The notes: a model not told the origin generated them from the letters alone. A DNA stretch of 64,000 nt from Anaerococcus vaginalis ATCC 51170 (GCF_000163295.1 NZ_GG700527.1:1778954-1842953); one strand, 5' to 3'. Shown: positions 8,722 through 17,816, counted from the first letter of the stretch. Translations and numbers: made by a program.

Positions 8722-9622
8722 AGAAAAGAAAATGATTTTAGATATGTTAAAAGAAGGAAAAATTACAGTTGAACAAGCTAGCGATCTTTTGGAGGCGGTT
8801 GGCAAAGACAAGTCTAAAAATAATGAGGAAAGTTTTGTTGATAAATTATCAACTTCTTTTGAAAAAATTATGAAAAAGACAAGTGAAACTATTTCAAATT
8901 TTGATTTTGATATTGATCTTGATAGTGTAAATATTCCTAATATTTACCACATAAATTCTCAAAAAACTGAAAATCAAACAAAAATCGATGATGATGTTAA
9001 TGCTATTGAAATTGATCTTATAAATGGTTCTTTGGATATTGAAAGAGCTCAAGAAAATCATATTATGGTTGATGAGAAAGTTTATTTCAAAAACAAAGAA
9101 GACCAAGTAAATGATTATTTAAATATTGAAGTTGTTGAGGACAAATTAATTGTAAGTGTAAATGAAAATTATAAGTCTTTGGATGCAAGTGCGAATGTAA
9201 AATTATATTTGGGCAAAAATATTTATGATAGTCTTGATATAAATATTGTAAATGGATCAGTTTATCTTTCAAATATTTCTGGAGAAAATGCAAATGTTGA
9301 TCTTGTAAATGGTTCTATAAGAATTGATGGCTTAAATATGAAAAAAGTTGATCTTTCATCAAAAGCTGGTTCAATTAAAATTTTTAAAATCGTTGATGCA
9401 AAAGAAGTTAATATAGGAACACAATTTGGATCAGTTGTAATTGATACAAATGAATTTAATAAAAATATAAAAGCTTTGATTAAATCATCATCTTATTCAA
9501 TTGCGGATAAATTTAAAAATAAATTGCAAACAAAAGATGGCTACCAAGTTTCAACTAATCCAGAGGAATCAGATTTAGATTTGGATATAAAATCAGCTTT
9601 TGGTAGAGTAAGCATTAGATAA
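8714..9622 (+). CDS. SHOCT-like plus DUF4097 beta-repeat protein
   Basis: 302 aa. A short helical SHOCT-like hairpin at residues 5-33 (LKEGKITVEQASDLLEAVG) precedes an acidic linker and a long beta-strand repeat region. Units such as IEIDLINGSLDIE, VDLVNGSIRIDG and VNIGTQFGSVVID recur about every 20 residues, as in DUF4097 putative adhesins. No signal peptide or membrane segment is visible, so it is probably cytoplasmic. Paired with the DUF2089 regulator, it may be a sensor or anti-regulator. Function is not established. Confidence 0.75.
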   Translation: MNEEKKMILDMLKEGKITVEQASDLLEAVGKDKSKNNEESFVDKLSTSFEKIMKKTSETISNFDFDIDLDSVNIPNIYHINSQKTENQTKIDDDVNAIEIDLINGSLDIERAQENHIMVDEKVYFKNKEDQVNDYLNIEVVEDKLIVSVNENYKSLDASANVKLYLGKNIYDSLDINIVNGSVYLSNISGENANVDLVNGSIRIDGLNMKKVDLSSKAGSIKIFKIVDAKEVNIGTQFGSVVIDTNEFNKNIKALIKSSSYSIADKFKNKLQTKDGYQVSTNPEESDLDLDIKSAFGRVSIR

Positions 9623-9636
9623 AATAGAAAATAAAA

Positions 9637-9674
9637 CAAAAAGGTCTTAGGAGAAATCCTAGGGCCTTTTTTGT
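9637..9674 (+). terminator. Terminator of the DUF2089-DUF4097 operon
   Basis: AAAAAGGTCTTAGGA pairs with TCCTAGGGCCTTTTTT across GAAA, with a T-run on the plus strand. The 495-bp gap 9623-10117 also contains a second weak stem-loop (9735-9765, TTTAGCC/GGCTAAA) and the operator-promoter of the next operon, and no ORF. Confidence 0.85.
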
Positions 9675-10034
9675 TTGGAGATTTTGAAAAATAGGTTTTA
9701 AAATCACTTATTTAGTTTAGTATATTTGTTTAAAAAATTTAGCCTTGTTAGGCTAAAAATTTTTGAGGCAATTACCAACAAATATTTGCAAAAGAAAAAA
9801 TGAAATTATTAGAAAAGAGCGTAAATTTTGAGGGATTATTTTCAAATTTTCTTTCAATTTAGATATTAAATTATATTTATTAGGAAATGTAAAAATTTTT
9901 GTAAAATTTGAGTAAATATTTGAAGAATTTTCAAAAAAAAAACAAAATCAAATTTTAAAAAATAAGTGGTAAAAGCTTTTAAATTAGGCGTTTAGCGTAT
10001 TTTATTTTTTAATTTTAAAAATTTAAAAAAAGAC

Positions 10035-10094
10035 TTTACAAAAATAAAAATCGGGGATATAATATTATTGTATTAAGAGAGCGATACAATAATA
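10035..10094 (+). promoter_or_regulatory. Promoter and palindromic operator of the YtrA-type operon
   Basis: TTTACA (10035-10040), a 17-bp spacer and TATAAT (10058-10063) form a strong promoter. Directly downstream, TATTATTGTAT (10063-10073) and ATACAATAATA (10084-10094) are perfect 11-bp inverted repeats with a 10-nt spacer covering the start site. The GntR gene two positions downstream is the obvious ligand, implying autorepression. Confidence 0.8.
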
Positions 10095-10117
10095 CAAAAA
10101 TACAAAAAGGAAAGTGA

Positions 10118-10384
10118 ATGAATATTTTAAAAATAATTTTGCCTATGGGGCTTTTGGGTTTTTTGTTTGTATTTATTATAAAAAAACTTGAAAAAAGCGA
10201 AAAAATTAAAGGCAAAAATCAAAATTACAAAAACAAGCAAAATTATTTGGCAGAAGGCATGACTATCGGAATGAGTTTTGGTATAATTTTTGGTTCTTTG
10301 TACGATAATATTGGAACTTTTCTTCCGATTGGAATGTTGATTGGTTTGGTTGTTGGGCAAGCGATAGAAAAAAAGGAGGAATAA
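10118..10384 (+). CDS. Small membrane protein of the YtrA-type operon
   Basis: 88 aa with one helix at residues 3-22 and a glycine-rich pair of helices at the C-terminus (GMTIGMSFGIIFGSLY and FLPIGMLIGLVVGQAIE), joined by a basic linker. Not a recognised family, though it resembles small glycine-zipper membrane proteins. It is first in an operon; the stop abuts the ATG of the GntR regulator. Autoregulated together with an ABC transporter, it may be an accessory of that transporter or sense envelope damage. Confidence 0.65.
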   Translation: MNILKIILPMGLLGFLFVFIIKKLEKSEKIKGKNQNYKNKQNYLAEGMTIGMSFGIIFGSLYDNIGTFLPIGMLIGLVVGQAIEKKEE

Positions 10385-10744
10385 ATGGAATTTGATAATG
10401 ATAGACCCATTTATCTTCAAATTTTAGAAGATTTTAAGTCGAAAATTTCAAGTGGCGTGTGGAAAGCTGGCGAAAAAATTGATTCTGTTAGAAATCTTGC
10501 CAAGGATTATGAAGTAAATCCAAATACTGTCCAAAGAGCTTTGTCTGAGCTTGAACGCGATGGGCTTTGCAAAAGCCAAAGGACAGCTGGGAGATTTGTA
10601 ACGGATGATGGGGATTTGATAAAATCTTTGTCAAAAAATGCTTTTGAAATAATTTGCGAAGATTTTATTAACAATGCAAAAAATTTAAAAATTTCAAAAG
10701 AAGATGCTCTTGATGGTCTTGATAAATTTTGGGAGGTGGACTAA
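10385..10744 (+). CDS. GntR-family regulator, YtrA subfamily
   Basis: 119 aa. An N-terminal winged helix-turn-helix (RPIYLQILEDFKSKISSG to NPNTVQRALSELERDG) is followed by only about 45 residues, the short helical dimerisation tail of YtrA-type regulators, which lack a ligand-binding domain. YtrA regulators usually repress ABC-transporter operons induced by cell-wall antibiotics. The next gene is an ABC ATPase starting at the overlapping TAATG. The perfect palindrome at 10063-10094 is its likely operator. Confidence 0.9.
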   Translation: MEFDNDRPIYLQILEDFKSKISSGVWKAGEKIDSVRNLAKDYEVNPNTVQRALSELERDGLCKSQRTAGRFVTDDGDLIKSLSKNAFEIICEDFINNAKNLKISKEDALDGLDKFWEVD

Positions 10745-11433
10745 TGTTAGAGATTAAAAATTTATCTATTGCATACAAAAATAAACTTGTTTTAGATAAG
10801 CTAAATTTATATTTTAAAAAAGGAGAAATTGTTGGGCTTTTGGGACCTAATGGATCGGGAAAAACAACTTTGCTTAGAATTCTTGCAGGTCTTGAAAAAA
10901 ATTATAAGGGCGAGGTTAAAATTGGTGGAGAAAATCCAGACTATCTTACAAAATCATTTGTATCCTACCAACCAGACCATCTTCCTTTGGACAAATCATA
11001 TAATTTGATTCAAATTTCAAATTTATATGACGAATTTTTTGAAGATTTTTCAAAAGAAAAATTTGAAAAAATAATTAGAGATTTTAAACTTGATATGAAA
11101 ATGAAAATAAAAAATATGTCAAAGGGTATGAAAGACAAGGTGCAAATTGCTCTTTCTCTTTCAAGAAAATCGGATTTATATCTTTTGGATGAGCCAATGA
11201 GTGGAATTGATCCTGCAAGTAGGAGAAAAATTATGGATGTAATAATTGATAATTTTGATTCAGAAGGTCTTATGATTATTTCAACTCATTTGATTAGTCA
11301 AATCGAAAGACTTTTGGATAAGGTTGTATTTATTTCTGATGGAAAAATTATTTTGGAAGAAAATATTGATGATTTGAGACAAAATCACAAGATGGGAGTT
11401 GAAGAATACTTTGAGGAGGTTTTCAATGGCTAA
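10744..11433 (+). CDS. ABC transporter ATP-binding protein
   Basis: A 229-aa ATPase with Walker A GPNGSGKTT (about residue 34), a degenerate signature MSKGMKDK in place of LSGGQ, Walker B YLLDEP, and the switch His in ISTHLI. The in-frame TTG at 10729 is rejected: the ATG at 10744 overlaps the GntR stop and has GGGAGGTGG upstream. It overlaps the permease gene by 8 bp. Together they form an ABC-2 type exporter of the YtrBC type. Confidence 0.9.
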   Translation: MLEIKNLSIAYKNKLVLDKLNLYFKKGEIVGLLGPNGSGKTTLLRILAGLEKNYKGEVKIGGENPDYLTKSFVSYQPDHLPLDKSYNLIQISNLYDEFFEDFSKEKFEKIIRDFKLDMKMKIKNMSKGMKDKVQIALSLSRKSDLYLLDEPMSGIDPASRRKIMDVIIDNFDSEGLMIISTHLISQIERLLDKVVFISDGKIILEENIDDLRQNHKMGVEEYFEEVFNG

Positions 11434-12238
11434 ATTATTAAAACACCAATTAAAAGAAAATATTAGGGACATAATTCCTTGGATGGTAATTCCTTTAATT
11501 TTGTCACTTGTATTAAATTATATAAATTTATATTTTGACTCAGCGTTTTTGGATTTTATCACAGTTATTTCAATGCTAGTTATGTATTCATCCTTTGCAA
11601 TTTCTATGATAATTGTAATTTTAAATGATTACAAAAAATTTTATGGCGAAGAGGCTGCCTTTTATGATGTCCTCCCAGTAAAATCAAAAGATATAACAAC
11701 ATCAAGAATTCTAAATATAATGATTCTTGCTATACTTGCAGGTTTAATATTTTTGATAGAATTTTTTGGATTTTTAGTTATTTCGACAGGACAAGATGGA
11801 ATAGGAATAAAAGAATTGTTTGACCAAATAAAAAGCTTTTTTGATCAATTTCCATCAAAAACATTAATAATGGGGATAATAACACTGATATTTTCCTTGC
11901 TTGCAACTTTTACAAGAATTTTGGCATCAATCAGCATTGGTTCAAGCAAAACTTTCAAAGATATGGGAAAATTTGGACCTGTTTTAGTTTTTATTATAAT
12001 AACAATAATAGTTTCAGTTTTAGGGCTAACCTTTGGTCTTAAATTTTTTGAAACTTTTGCAATAAATGTATCAGAAAGCTCAACTCAAACACAAAGCGGA
12101 TTTTATTTAAGCAAAATAGAAACTATAGAAGAATTAACAAGAGTAATGGGGTTCGGTACTATTTTAAACATAGTAGTATCATCTGTACAAATTTATCTTA
12201 CAAACTTCTTTCACAAAAACAAACTAACAGTAGCATAA
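11426..12238 (+). CDS. ABC-2 type permease
   Basis: A 270-aa integral membrane protein with six hydrophobic segments (for example residues 18-36, 47-73, 102-126, 150-170, 187-208 and 240-260) and no soluble domain, typical of ABC-2 permeases. The ATG at 11426 follows GAGGAGG and gives an 8-bp overlap with the ATPase gene; the upstream start at 11399 is inside that gene with no ribosome-binding site. The substrate is unknown. YtrA-type regulation suggests an envelope-stress or antimicrobial-peptide role. Confidence 0.85.
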   Translation: MAKLLKHQLKENIRDIIPWMVIPLILSLVLNYINLYFDSAFLDFITVISMLVMYSSFAISMIIVILNDYKKFYGEEAAFYDVLPVKSKDITTSRILNIMILAILAGLIFLIEFFGFLVISTGQDGIGIKELFDQIKSFFDQFPSKTLIMGIITLIFSLLATFTRILASISIGSSKTFKDMGKFGPVLVFIIITIIVSVLGLTFGLKFFETFAINVSESSTQTQSGFYLSKIETIEELTRVMGFGTILNIVVSSVQIYLTNFFHKNKLTVA

Positions 12239-12276
12239 AGAAAGGCTCAAGGTTTATCCTTGGGCTTTATTTTTTT
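12239..12276 (+). terminator. Terminator of the YtrA-type operon
   Basis: AAAGGCTCAAGG-tttat-CCTTGGGCTTT is followed by a T-run immediately after the permease stop. Confidence 0.85.
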
Positions 12277-12303
12277 CTTAGTATAATAAAAAAGAGGTGA
12301 CTT

Positions 12304-13230
12304 ATGGAAAAAATATTATTTTTAGAAGGAAAATTTGTAGAAAAAATTTGGGGAGGAGATAGGCTTAAAAAAGAATTTCTTTACCAATTCGAATCAAAAA
12401 ATATTGGAGAATATTGGGCGATTTCTGCTATGAAAGATTTCCCATCAAAAATTTTAAATGGAAAATATAAGGGTGAAAATTTAGATTTTTTATATCAAAA
12501 CCACAAAGAAATTTTTGGAAATGAAAAAAAAGAAAAATTTCCCCTATTGATAAAACTAATAGATGCAAACGATGACTTATCAATCCAAGTCCATCCAGAT
12601 GATGAAATGGCAAAAAATGAAAATTCCTACGGCAAAAGTGAGTGTTGGTATATTTTAAATGAAAATCCGGCAAAAATAATCTATGGCTTAAAAACAAAAA
12701 ACAAAAAAGAAGCCATTGACCTAATAGATAAGGAAAAATGGGAAGATTTATTAAAAGAAGAAAATTCAAAAAAAGGAGATTTTTTTAAAGTGCCAGCCGG
12801 CATGGTTCATGCCATAAAAAAAGATTCCTTGATTTTGGAAATCCAACAAGCGTCAGATATAACTTACAGACTTTATGATTACAATAGGAAAGATAAAAAT
12901 GGAAACAAAAGAGCTTTGCACCTAGAAAAATCAAAAAAAGCCTTAAAGTGCCTAGACACAGAAAAAATCCACGAAAATTTAGAAAAAAATATAGAAATTT
13001 TGTATGATAATGAGTATTTTACAGTAAAAAAAATAAATGTAGAAAAAGAAATTTCGTTTGAAAGAAAAGAGCCATATATTTTAGAAAGCATAATAAAGGG
13101 ATGTGGGGAAATTATAATAGATGATGAAACATATCCAATAAAAAAAGGAGATTTTTTTATAATAACAAATTATGCCAAATCCTATTCTTTTAAAGGAAAT
13201 CTAGAAATCGTAGAATCATCTTCAAAATAA
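12304..13230 (+). CDS. manA: Mannose-6-phosphate isomerase, class I
   Basis: A 308-aa cupin zinc enzyme interconverting mannose 6-phosphate and fructose 6-phosphate. Metal-site signatures are IDANDDLSIQVHPDD (His), the Glu in SECWYIL, and KVPAGMVHAI (His). The catalytic Arg lies in DITYRLYDYNR. It is the short Firmicute form; the second cupin (residues 230-305) is intact. Monocistronic, with AAGAGGTG before the ATG and a terminator just after the stop. Confidence 0.93.
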   Translation: MEKILFLEGKFVEKIWGGDRLKKEFLYQFESKNIGEYWAISAMKDFPSKILNGKYKGENLDFLYQNHKEIFGNEKKEKFPLLIKLIDANDDLSIQVHPDDEMAKNENSYGKSECWYILNENPAKIIYGLKTKNKKEAIDLIDKEKWEDLLKEENSKKGDFFKVPAGMVHAIKKDSLILEIQQASDITYRLYDYNRKDKNGNKRALHLEKSKKALKCLDTEKIHENLEKNIEILYDNEYFTVKKINVEKEISFERKEPYILESIIKGCGEIIIDDETYPIKKGDFFIITNYAKSYSFKGNLEIVESSSK

Positions 13231-13257
13231 AAGACCATCGGAAGATGGTCTTTTTGA
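13231..13257 (+). terminator. Terminator of manA
   Basis: AAGACCATC-ggaa-GATGGTCTT followed by TTTTTG. Confidence 0.85.
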
Positions 13258-13267
13258 ATTCTTATTT

Positions 13268-13816
13268 TTAATTTTGTTTATCTAGAAATTTTTTTACCCT
13301 ATCAAAAATAAGCAAAAATACAATTATTAAAATCAAAGCATCAGCTGCTAAGAAAGAATAATTATATGCAAAAGCGTATAGGGTAAAGTTATTAAAGCCG
13401 GCTGCTTTTGCTGTTGCCATATCGTTAAAGAATATAAAAGCACTAATCACATTAAAAGCTCCACTTACTAAATATGAAATTATTATTGATGGAATGTATG
13501 AATATTTGCTTTTATTTTTGCTAAATGATATACCTGCAAGGGCAATTGCTGAAAATGAAAGAATATAATCAAGAATTGCTTGGGCAGGATGAATTACATA
13601 TCCTCCAAAAACCATATTCAACAATCCCAAAACTGCTGCAGCCAAAAGTCCTTTTTTAGCTCCCCATCTTATTGCAAAAATTATAATTGGAAGTCTTGAT
13701 GCAAGAGTTACTGAACCTCCTAAAGGCATTTTAAACAAAACTACAAAAGAAAGTACAAAAGAAAGGGCGATTGACACTCCTCCTTCGACTATAAATCTTG
13801 TATTATTTTTCTCCAT
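13268..13816 (-). CDS. thiT: ECF-type thiamine transporter S component
   Basis: A 182-aa membrane protein of the ThiT (YuaJ) family, the substrate-binding S unit that docks on a shared EcfAAT module. Conserved elements are EGGVSIALSFVLS, KMPLGGSVTLASRLPII, AIRWGAKKG and GGYVIHPAQAILDY, which form the thiamine site, with six helices in total. No ecfA or ecfT gene is nearby, as expected for a group II ECF. The upstream 150 bp contain no TPP riboswitch signature that I can find, so control differs from many relatives. Confidence 0.93.
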   Translation of the reverse strand: MEKNNTRFIVEGGVSIALSFVLSFVVLFKMPLGGSVTLASRLPIIIFAIRWGAKKGLLAAAVLGLLNMVFGGYVIHPAQAILDYILSFSAIALAGISFSKNKSKYSYIPSIIISYLVSGAFNVISAFIFFNDMATAKAAGFNNFTLYAFAYNYSFLAADALILIIVFLLIFDRVKKFLDKQN

Positions 13817-13969
13817 ATTTTACTCCTTTTTTTCTGTTATATTTTATATAATAACAATTTTAAGTATATCATGTTAGTTGATAAATTGGAATTAAAATTA
13901 GCTAATACTTTAAAACTTAGCAAATGTAAGTAAAATATAAATATATTATTTACAAATTTGAGGGATAAA

Positions 13970-14911
13970 ATGAAAAAGTTATTATATATATATAATCCGA
14001 TGAGCGGGCAAAGAACTATAGGAAATTATTTAAGCTCAATTGTTGAATATTTTAGCAAAAATTCTTATTTTCCGACAGTTTATGCAACGCAAAGAGCGGA
14101 TGATGCGAGAGAAAAAGTAAAGGAATTTGCCAAAGAATATGATGAGATTTTGGTAAGCGGTGGTGATGGAACCTTGGATGAAGTTGTTTCTGGTGTTTTA
14201 AAAGCTGATGCAAATTCTATAATTGGATACATTCCAACAGGTTCAACAAATGATTTTTCAAGGTCATTAAAAATTCCTTCTGACATAAAAAAATCTAGCA
14301 AATATGCTATAAAAGGCGAAGTTATGGATGTGGATGTTGGAAAATTTAATTCTAAATTTTTTACCTACGTTGCAGCCTTTGGTTCAATCGCCCAAGTTTC
14401 TTACGAAACTGACCAATCAATGAAAAATATTTTTGGAAGATTTGCTTATATTTTGGAGGGAGTAAAAACTGTTTCAAATTTAAAATCTTACAAGGCAAAA
14501 ATAAAAATTGATGAAGAAGTTTTTGAAGGAGAATTTATTCATTTTATGGCAACAAATTCTGTTTCGGTTGGAGGCTTTAATAATTTTTACAATAAAAATA
14601 TTGGACTTGATGATGGAATTTTTGAAGCTGTTTTAATTAAAAAACCAAAGGGATTAATAGAACTAAATCAAATTATCGATGGGCTTAGGAGCAAAAAAGA
14701 AAATGATAATGTGATTTTTAGGTCTGGTTCTGTTTTTAAAGTTGAAAGTGACGAAAAAATTGATTGGACTTTAGATGGCGATTTTGGAGGCTCTTATAAA
14801 AAAAGTGAAGTAAAAGTTTTAAACAGAGCTGTAAAAATGAGAACGGGCTTTTCAAAAGATAGCAAGGAGTTGATTTCGAATAGGAAAAAAAGTATTGACA
14901 AAAGAATATAG
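13970..14911 (+). CDS. Diacylglycerol kinase-family lipid kinase
   Basis: A 313-aa DAGK-catalytic-domain protein (DgkB/YegS type). The phosphate-binding start YNPMSGQRT, the ATP-site SGGDGTLDEVV (about residues 62-72) and YIPTGSTNDFSRSL are intact. The C-terminal beta-sandwich is present, including LDGDFGG. It probably phosphorylates diacylglycerol, linking to the glycolipid synthases at 5.3-7.4 kb, but sphingoid or other lipids are possible. A TTG at 13958 gives four more residues; the ATG at 13970 with GAGGGA upstream is preferred. Confidence 0.88.
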   Translation: MKKLLYIYNPMSGQRTIGNYLSSIVEYFSKNSYFPTVYATQRADDAREKVKEFAKEYDEILVSGGDGTLDEVVSGVLKADANSIIGYIPTGSTNDFSRSLKIPSDIKKSSKYAIKGEVMDVDVGKFNSKFFTYVAAFGSIAQVSYETDQSMKNIFGRFAYILEGVKTVSNLKSYKAKIKIDEEVFEGEFIHFMATNSVSVGGFNNFYNKNIGLDDGIFEAVLIKKPKGLIELNQIIDGLRSKKENDNVIFRSGSVFKVESDEKIDWTLDGDFGGSYKKSEVKVLNRAVKMRTGFSKDSKELISNRKKSIDKRI

Positions 14912-14938
14912 TGGTAGTATACTGTAAAATTATTTGAT

Positions 14939-14967
14939 TTTACTATTTTGCCAAAAAAGGTTATAAT
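14939..14967 (+). promoter_or_regulatory. Promoter of the carD-yacL-isp cluster
   Basis: TTTACT (14939-14944), a 17-bp spacer and TATAAT (14962-14967), 25 bp before the carD start. Confidence 0.65.
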
Positions 14968-14992
14968 AAAAGAGAGAACCTAGGAGGTCAAA

Positions 14993-15472
14993 ATGTTTAA
15001 AATCGGTGATAAAATAGTTTATCCTATGCATGGAGCTGGGATAATTGATTCTGTAGAAACCAAAGAGTTTTTAGGCGAGGAAAAAGAATATTTTATACTC
15101 AAAATGCCTATAGGTAACATGGATATATCAATTCCAAAAGCAAATATCAACAAAATGAATATTAGAGATGTTATATCCAAAAAAGAAGGAGAAGAAATAC
15201 TTGCAATTCTTGAACAAGATCCTAAAGATTTAAATTCTAATTGGAATCTAAGATATAGAGAAAATCAAGAAATTTTAAAAACTGGAGATATTTTCAAAAT
15301 TGCAAATATGGTAAGAGACCTTGTTGCCTTAGACGATGATAAGGGGCTTTCAACAACTGAGAAAAAACTTTTAAATAGGGCAAGAAGAATTATGGCTAGC
15401 GAATTAGTTATGTCAGGCTCTCTAGAAAAAGATGATGCTGAAAAAATGATTGATGAATCAATCGGATTATAA
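14993..15472 (+). CDS. CarD family transcriptional regulator
   Basis: 159 aa. The N-terminal RNA polymerase-interacting Tudor-like domain (residues 1-60: GDKIVYPMHGAGIID, then YFILKMPIGNMDISIP) is followed by a helical DNA-binding domain. This is the CdnL/CarD architecture that contacts RNA polymerase beta and stabilises open promoter complexes. A strong ribosome-binding site (CTAGGAGGTC) precedes the ATG. It heads a cluster with yacL, ispD and ispF, a typical Firmicute neighbourhood. Confidence 0.92.
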   Translation: MFKIGDKIVYPMHGAGIIDSVETKEFLGEEKEYFILKMPIGNMDISIPKANINKMNIRDVISKKEGEEILAILEQDPKDLNSNWNLRYRENQEILKTGDIFKIANMVRDLVALDDDKGLSTTEKKLLNRARRIMASELVMSGSLEKDDAEKMIDESIGL

Positions 15473-15489
15473 AAAATTAGGAGAAGATA

Positions 15490-16590
15490 ATGTTAAATAG
15501 AATATTTCGAATTATGTTTTCTGTAATTGGAGCTATTCTAGGCATATCTGTATTAAAATTGGTACTATCTGTTGTGGATTTTACAATAGGTAGTTCTGTT
15601 TTTTTCATTGCAGTAAATGTTTTAGTGGCTTTATTATTTGCAGGCATATTTTATTTTCTATCAGGTTTTATTTACAAAATGATGGAAGATGTATTTATGA
15701 AGTTAGAAAAATACTTAGAAGATTTACCGCCACTTAGTGTGGCAGTTGGAATAAGCGGGGTAATTGTAGGTTTAATTTTAGCCTTTCTTGCAACCAAACC
15801 ATTAAGCTCTTTGTCGTTACCAGTAGTTGGTAATTCAATTTTTGTGCTATTATCTATTATTATTTATTTGGGCTTTGGACTTTTGGGTTGGAGAATTGCA
15901 TCAAAATATCCTGACAAATACCCTCAAACATTCCAAAAAGTAAAAAATGTAAAAATATCAAATAGAAGAGAAAATAAAAAAGAAATTTCAAAGGATACAT
16001 CCTTAAAATTAATAGACACATCAGTTTTAATTGATGGAAGAATTTTAGATATTATAAAGATTAATTTCATTGAAGGAAAATTAATAATTCCAGAATTTGT
16101 CCTAGAAGAACTTCAACACATAGCCGATAGTCCCGACGATTTAAAAAGAGAAAGAGGTAGACGTGGGCTTGACGTTGTAAAAGAAATCAAAAAAAATAAG
16201 GATATAAATCTTGAAATAAGTTCAAAAGATTATCCAGAAATAAAAGAAGTAGACTCAAAACTTTTAAAATTTGCCCAAGATACAGGAGCAAAAATTTTTA
16301 CAAATGACTACAATTTAAACAAGGTTGCAGATGTGCAAGGGATTACAGTTTTAAATATAAATGATTTGGCAAATGCAATGAAAACCAAGGTTTTGCCTGG
16401 AGAGATAATGGAAATTGAAGTTATCAAAGAAGGAAAATCTAGAAACCAAGGAGTAGGTTATCTTGAAGATGGAACAATGGTTGTAGTTGAAGATGGAAAA
16501 GATTTAATTGGAAAGAAAATAAATACAACAGTAACTAGTGTTTTACAAACATCGGCTGGAAAAATGATATTTGTAAGAGCAAAGGAATAA
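15490..16590 (+). CDS. PIN/TRAM domain membrane protein (YacL family)
   Basis: 366 aa. Four N-terminal membrane helices (within residues 1-140) are followed by a PIN nuclease-like domain, with acidic residues in LIDTSVLIDGRILD (about 177-190), EFVLEELQ and FTNDYNL, and a C-terminal TRAM domain (GEIMEIEVIKEGKSR onward) likely to bind RNA. This is the YacL architecture, found next to ispD in many Firmicutes. The physiological RNA target is unknown. It lies 17 bp after carD and one base before ispD. Confidence 0.9.
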   Translation: MLNRIFRIMFSVIGAILGISVLKLVLSVVDFTIGSSVFFIAVNVLVALLFAGIFYFLSGFIYKMMEDVFMKLEKYLEDLPPLSVAVGISGVIVGLILAFLATKPLSSLSLPVVGNSIFVLLSIIIYLGFGLLGWRIASKYPDKYPQTFQKVKNVKISNRRENKKEISKDTSLKLIDTSVLIDGRILDIIKINFIEGKLIIPEFVLEELQHIADSPDDLKRERGRRGLDVVKEIKKNKDINLEISSKDYPEIKEVDSKLLKFAQDTGAKIFTNDYNLNKVADVQGITVLNINDLANAMKTKVLPGEIMEIEVIKEGKSRNQGVGYLEDGTMVVVEDGKDLIGKKINTTVTSVLQTSAGKMIFVRAKE

Positions 16591-16591
16591 T

Positions 16592-17281
16592 ATGATAGAC
16601 GGCAAAAAAATTTCAGCGGTAATTACAGCAGCAGGAAATGGACTTAGGATGAAATCCAACAAGGCAAAACCCTACATAGAAATTATGGGCAGAAAAATTC
16701 TAGAAATTAGCCTTGATACCATTGTAAAACTTGACCAAATTGACCAAATAATTGTAGTAATTAGAAAAGATGATGAAAATTATTTGAAGGATATTTTAAA
16801 AAAATATGACAAGAAAATTTCCTATGTTTTTGGGAAAGAAACAAGAGAACTTTCAACTTATGAAGGCTTAAAAGCTGTAGATAAAAATTCAAAATTGGTC
16901 TTAACCCATGATGGGGTAAGACCTTTTGCAAGTAAAGAACTATTTGAAAAAGTGCTAGAAAATTTAAAAGACTATAAGGCTGTAATAAGTGCAGTAAAAT
17001 CAAAAGATACGGTAAAAATTGTAGATGAAAATTCTTTGGTAAAAACTACACCACTTAGAAAAGAAGTTTACAATGTTCAAACTCCTCAAGCCTTTGATAA
17101 GGAAATGATTTTGGATTTTTACGAAAAATATACACAAAGTAATTTTACAATAACAGATGATAGCCAGCTTTTTGAAATTTATAGTGATGAAAAAATAAAA
17201 GTAGTTGAAGGCGAATATTCAAATATAAAAATGACTACACCAGAAGATTTGATATTTGCCAAGGCGTTTTTAGAGGATTAG
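16592..17281 (+). CDS. ispD: 2-C-methyl-D-erythritol 4-phosphate cytidylyltransferase
   Basis: A 229-aa MEP-pathway enzyme that joins MEP and CTP to make CDP-ME. The CTP loop is ITAAGNGLRMKSNKAKPYI, and THDGVRPF and VQTPQAF are conserved. The third catalytic region ITDDSQLFE is intact. It is followed at once by ispF, with which it acts in isoprenoid precursor synthesis. Confidence 0.93.
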   Translation: MIDGKKISAVITAAGNGLRMKSNKAKPYIEIMGRKILEISLDTIVKLDQIDQIIVVIRKDDENYLKDILKKYDKKISYVFGKETRELSTYEGLKAVDKNSKLVLTHDGVRPFASKELFEKVLENLKDYKAVISAVKSKDTVKIVDENSLVKTTPLRKEVYNVQTPQAFDKEMILDFYEKYTQSNFTITDDSQLFEIYSDEKIKVVEGEYSNIKMTTPEDLIFAKAFLED

Positions 17282-17282
17282 T

Positions 17283-17759
17283 ATGAGAATCGGAATAGGA
17301 TATGACGTTCACAAATTAGTTTGTAATAGAAAATTAATTTTGGGTGGAGTTGAATTTAAATATGAAAAAGGACTTTTGGGACACTCAGACGCAGATGTTT
17401 TGGTTCATGCCATAATGGATGCGATTTTGGGAGCCTTAAATCTTCCAGATATTGGAAATTTATTTCCAGATACTGACGATGAGTACAAAGATATTTACTC
17501 AATAAAACTTCTTGATAGGGTTGTAAAATTAATGGAAGAAAAATCCTACAAAATCGGAAATTTAGATACAGTTATAATTTGTGAAATGCCAAAAATTTCT
17601 CCTAAAAGAGAAGAAATTCAAAAAAAATTGGCAAAACATTTAAAAACTGATATAGAAAATGTATCAATCAAGGCATCAACTTCAGAAAAATTATCTTTTA
17701 CAGGACGTGGAGAAGGAATTGAGGCAAGAGCTGTAGTTTTGTTAGAAAAAATTGATTAA
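17283..17759 (+). CDS. ispF: 2-C-methyl-D-erythritol 2,4-cyclodiphosphate synthase
   Basis: A 158-aa trimeric zinc enzyme. The metal ligands are visible as GYDVHKL (Asp, His) and the later His in LGHSDADVLVHA. NLPDIGNLFPDTD and the C-terminal KASTSEKLSFTGRGEGI are the family signatures. It cyclises CDP-ME 2-phosphate in the MEP pathway. It starts one base after the ispD stop, so the two are translationally linked. Confidence 0.95.
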   Translation: MRIGIGYDVHKLVCNRKLILGGVEFKYEKGLLGHSDADVLVHAIMDAILGALNLPDIGNLFPDTDDEYKDIYSIKLLDRVVKLMEEKSYKIGNLDTVIICEMPKISPKREEIQKKLAKHLKTDIENVSIKASTSEKLSFTGRGEGIEARAVVLLEKID

Positions 17760-17816
17760 AATATAACAAATCGTAATAATTTAAGGTATAATTATCCTTA
17801 AAAGAAAGGACTTAAT

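Noticed and set aside
13817-13969. TPP riboswitch upstream of thiT
   Set aside because: No CTGAGA-type thi-box or matching helices visible on the minus strand.
17760-17816. SAM riboswitch before metK
   Set aside because: The gap of 57 bp is too short and has no such structure.
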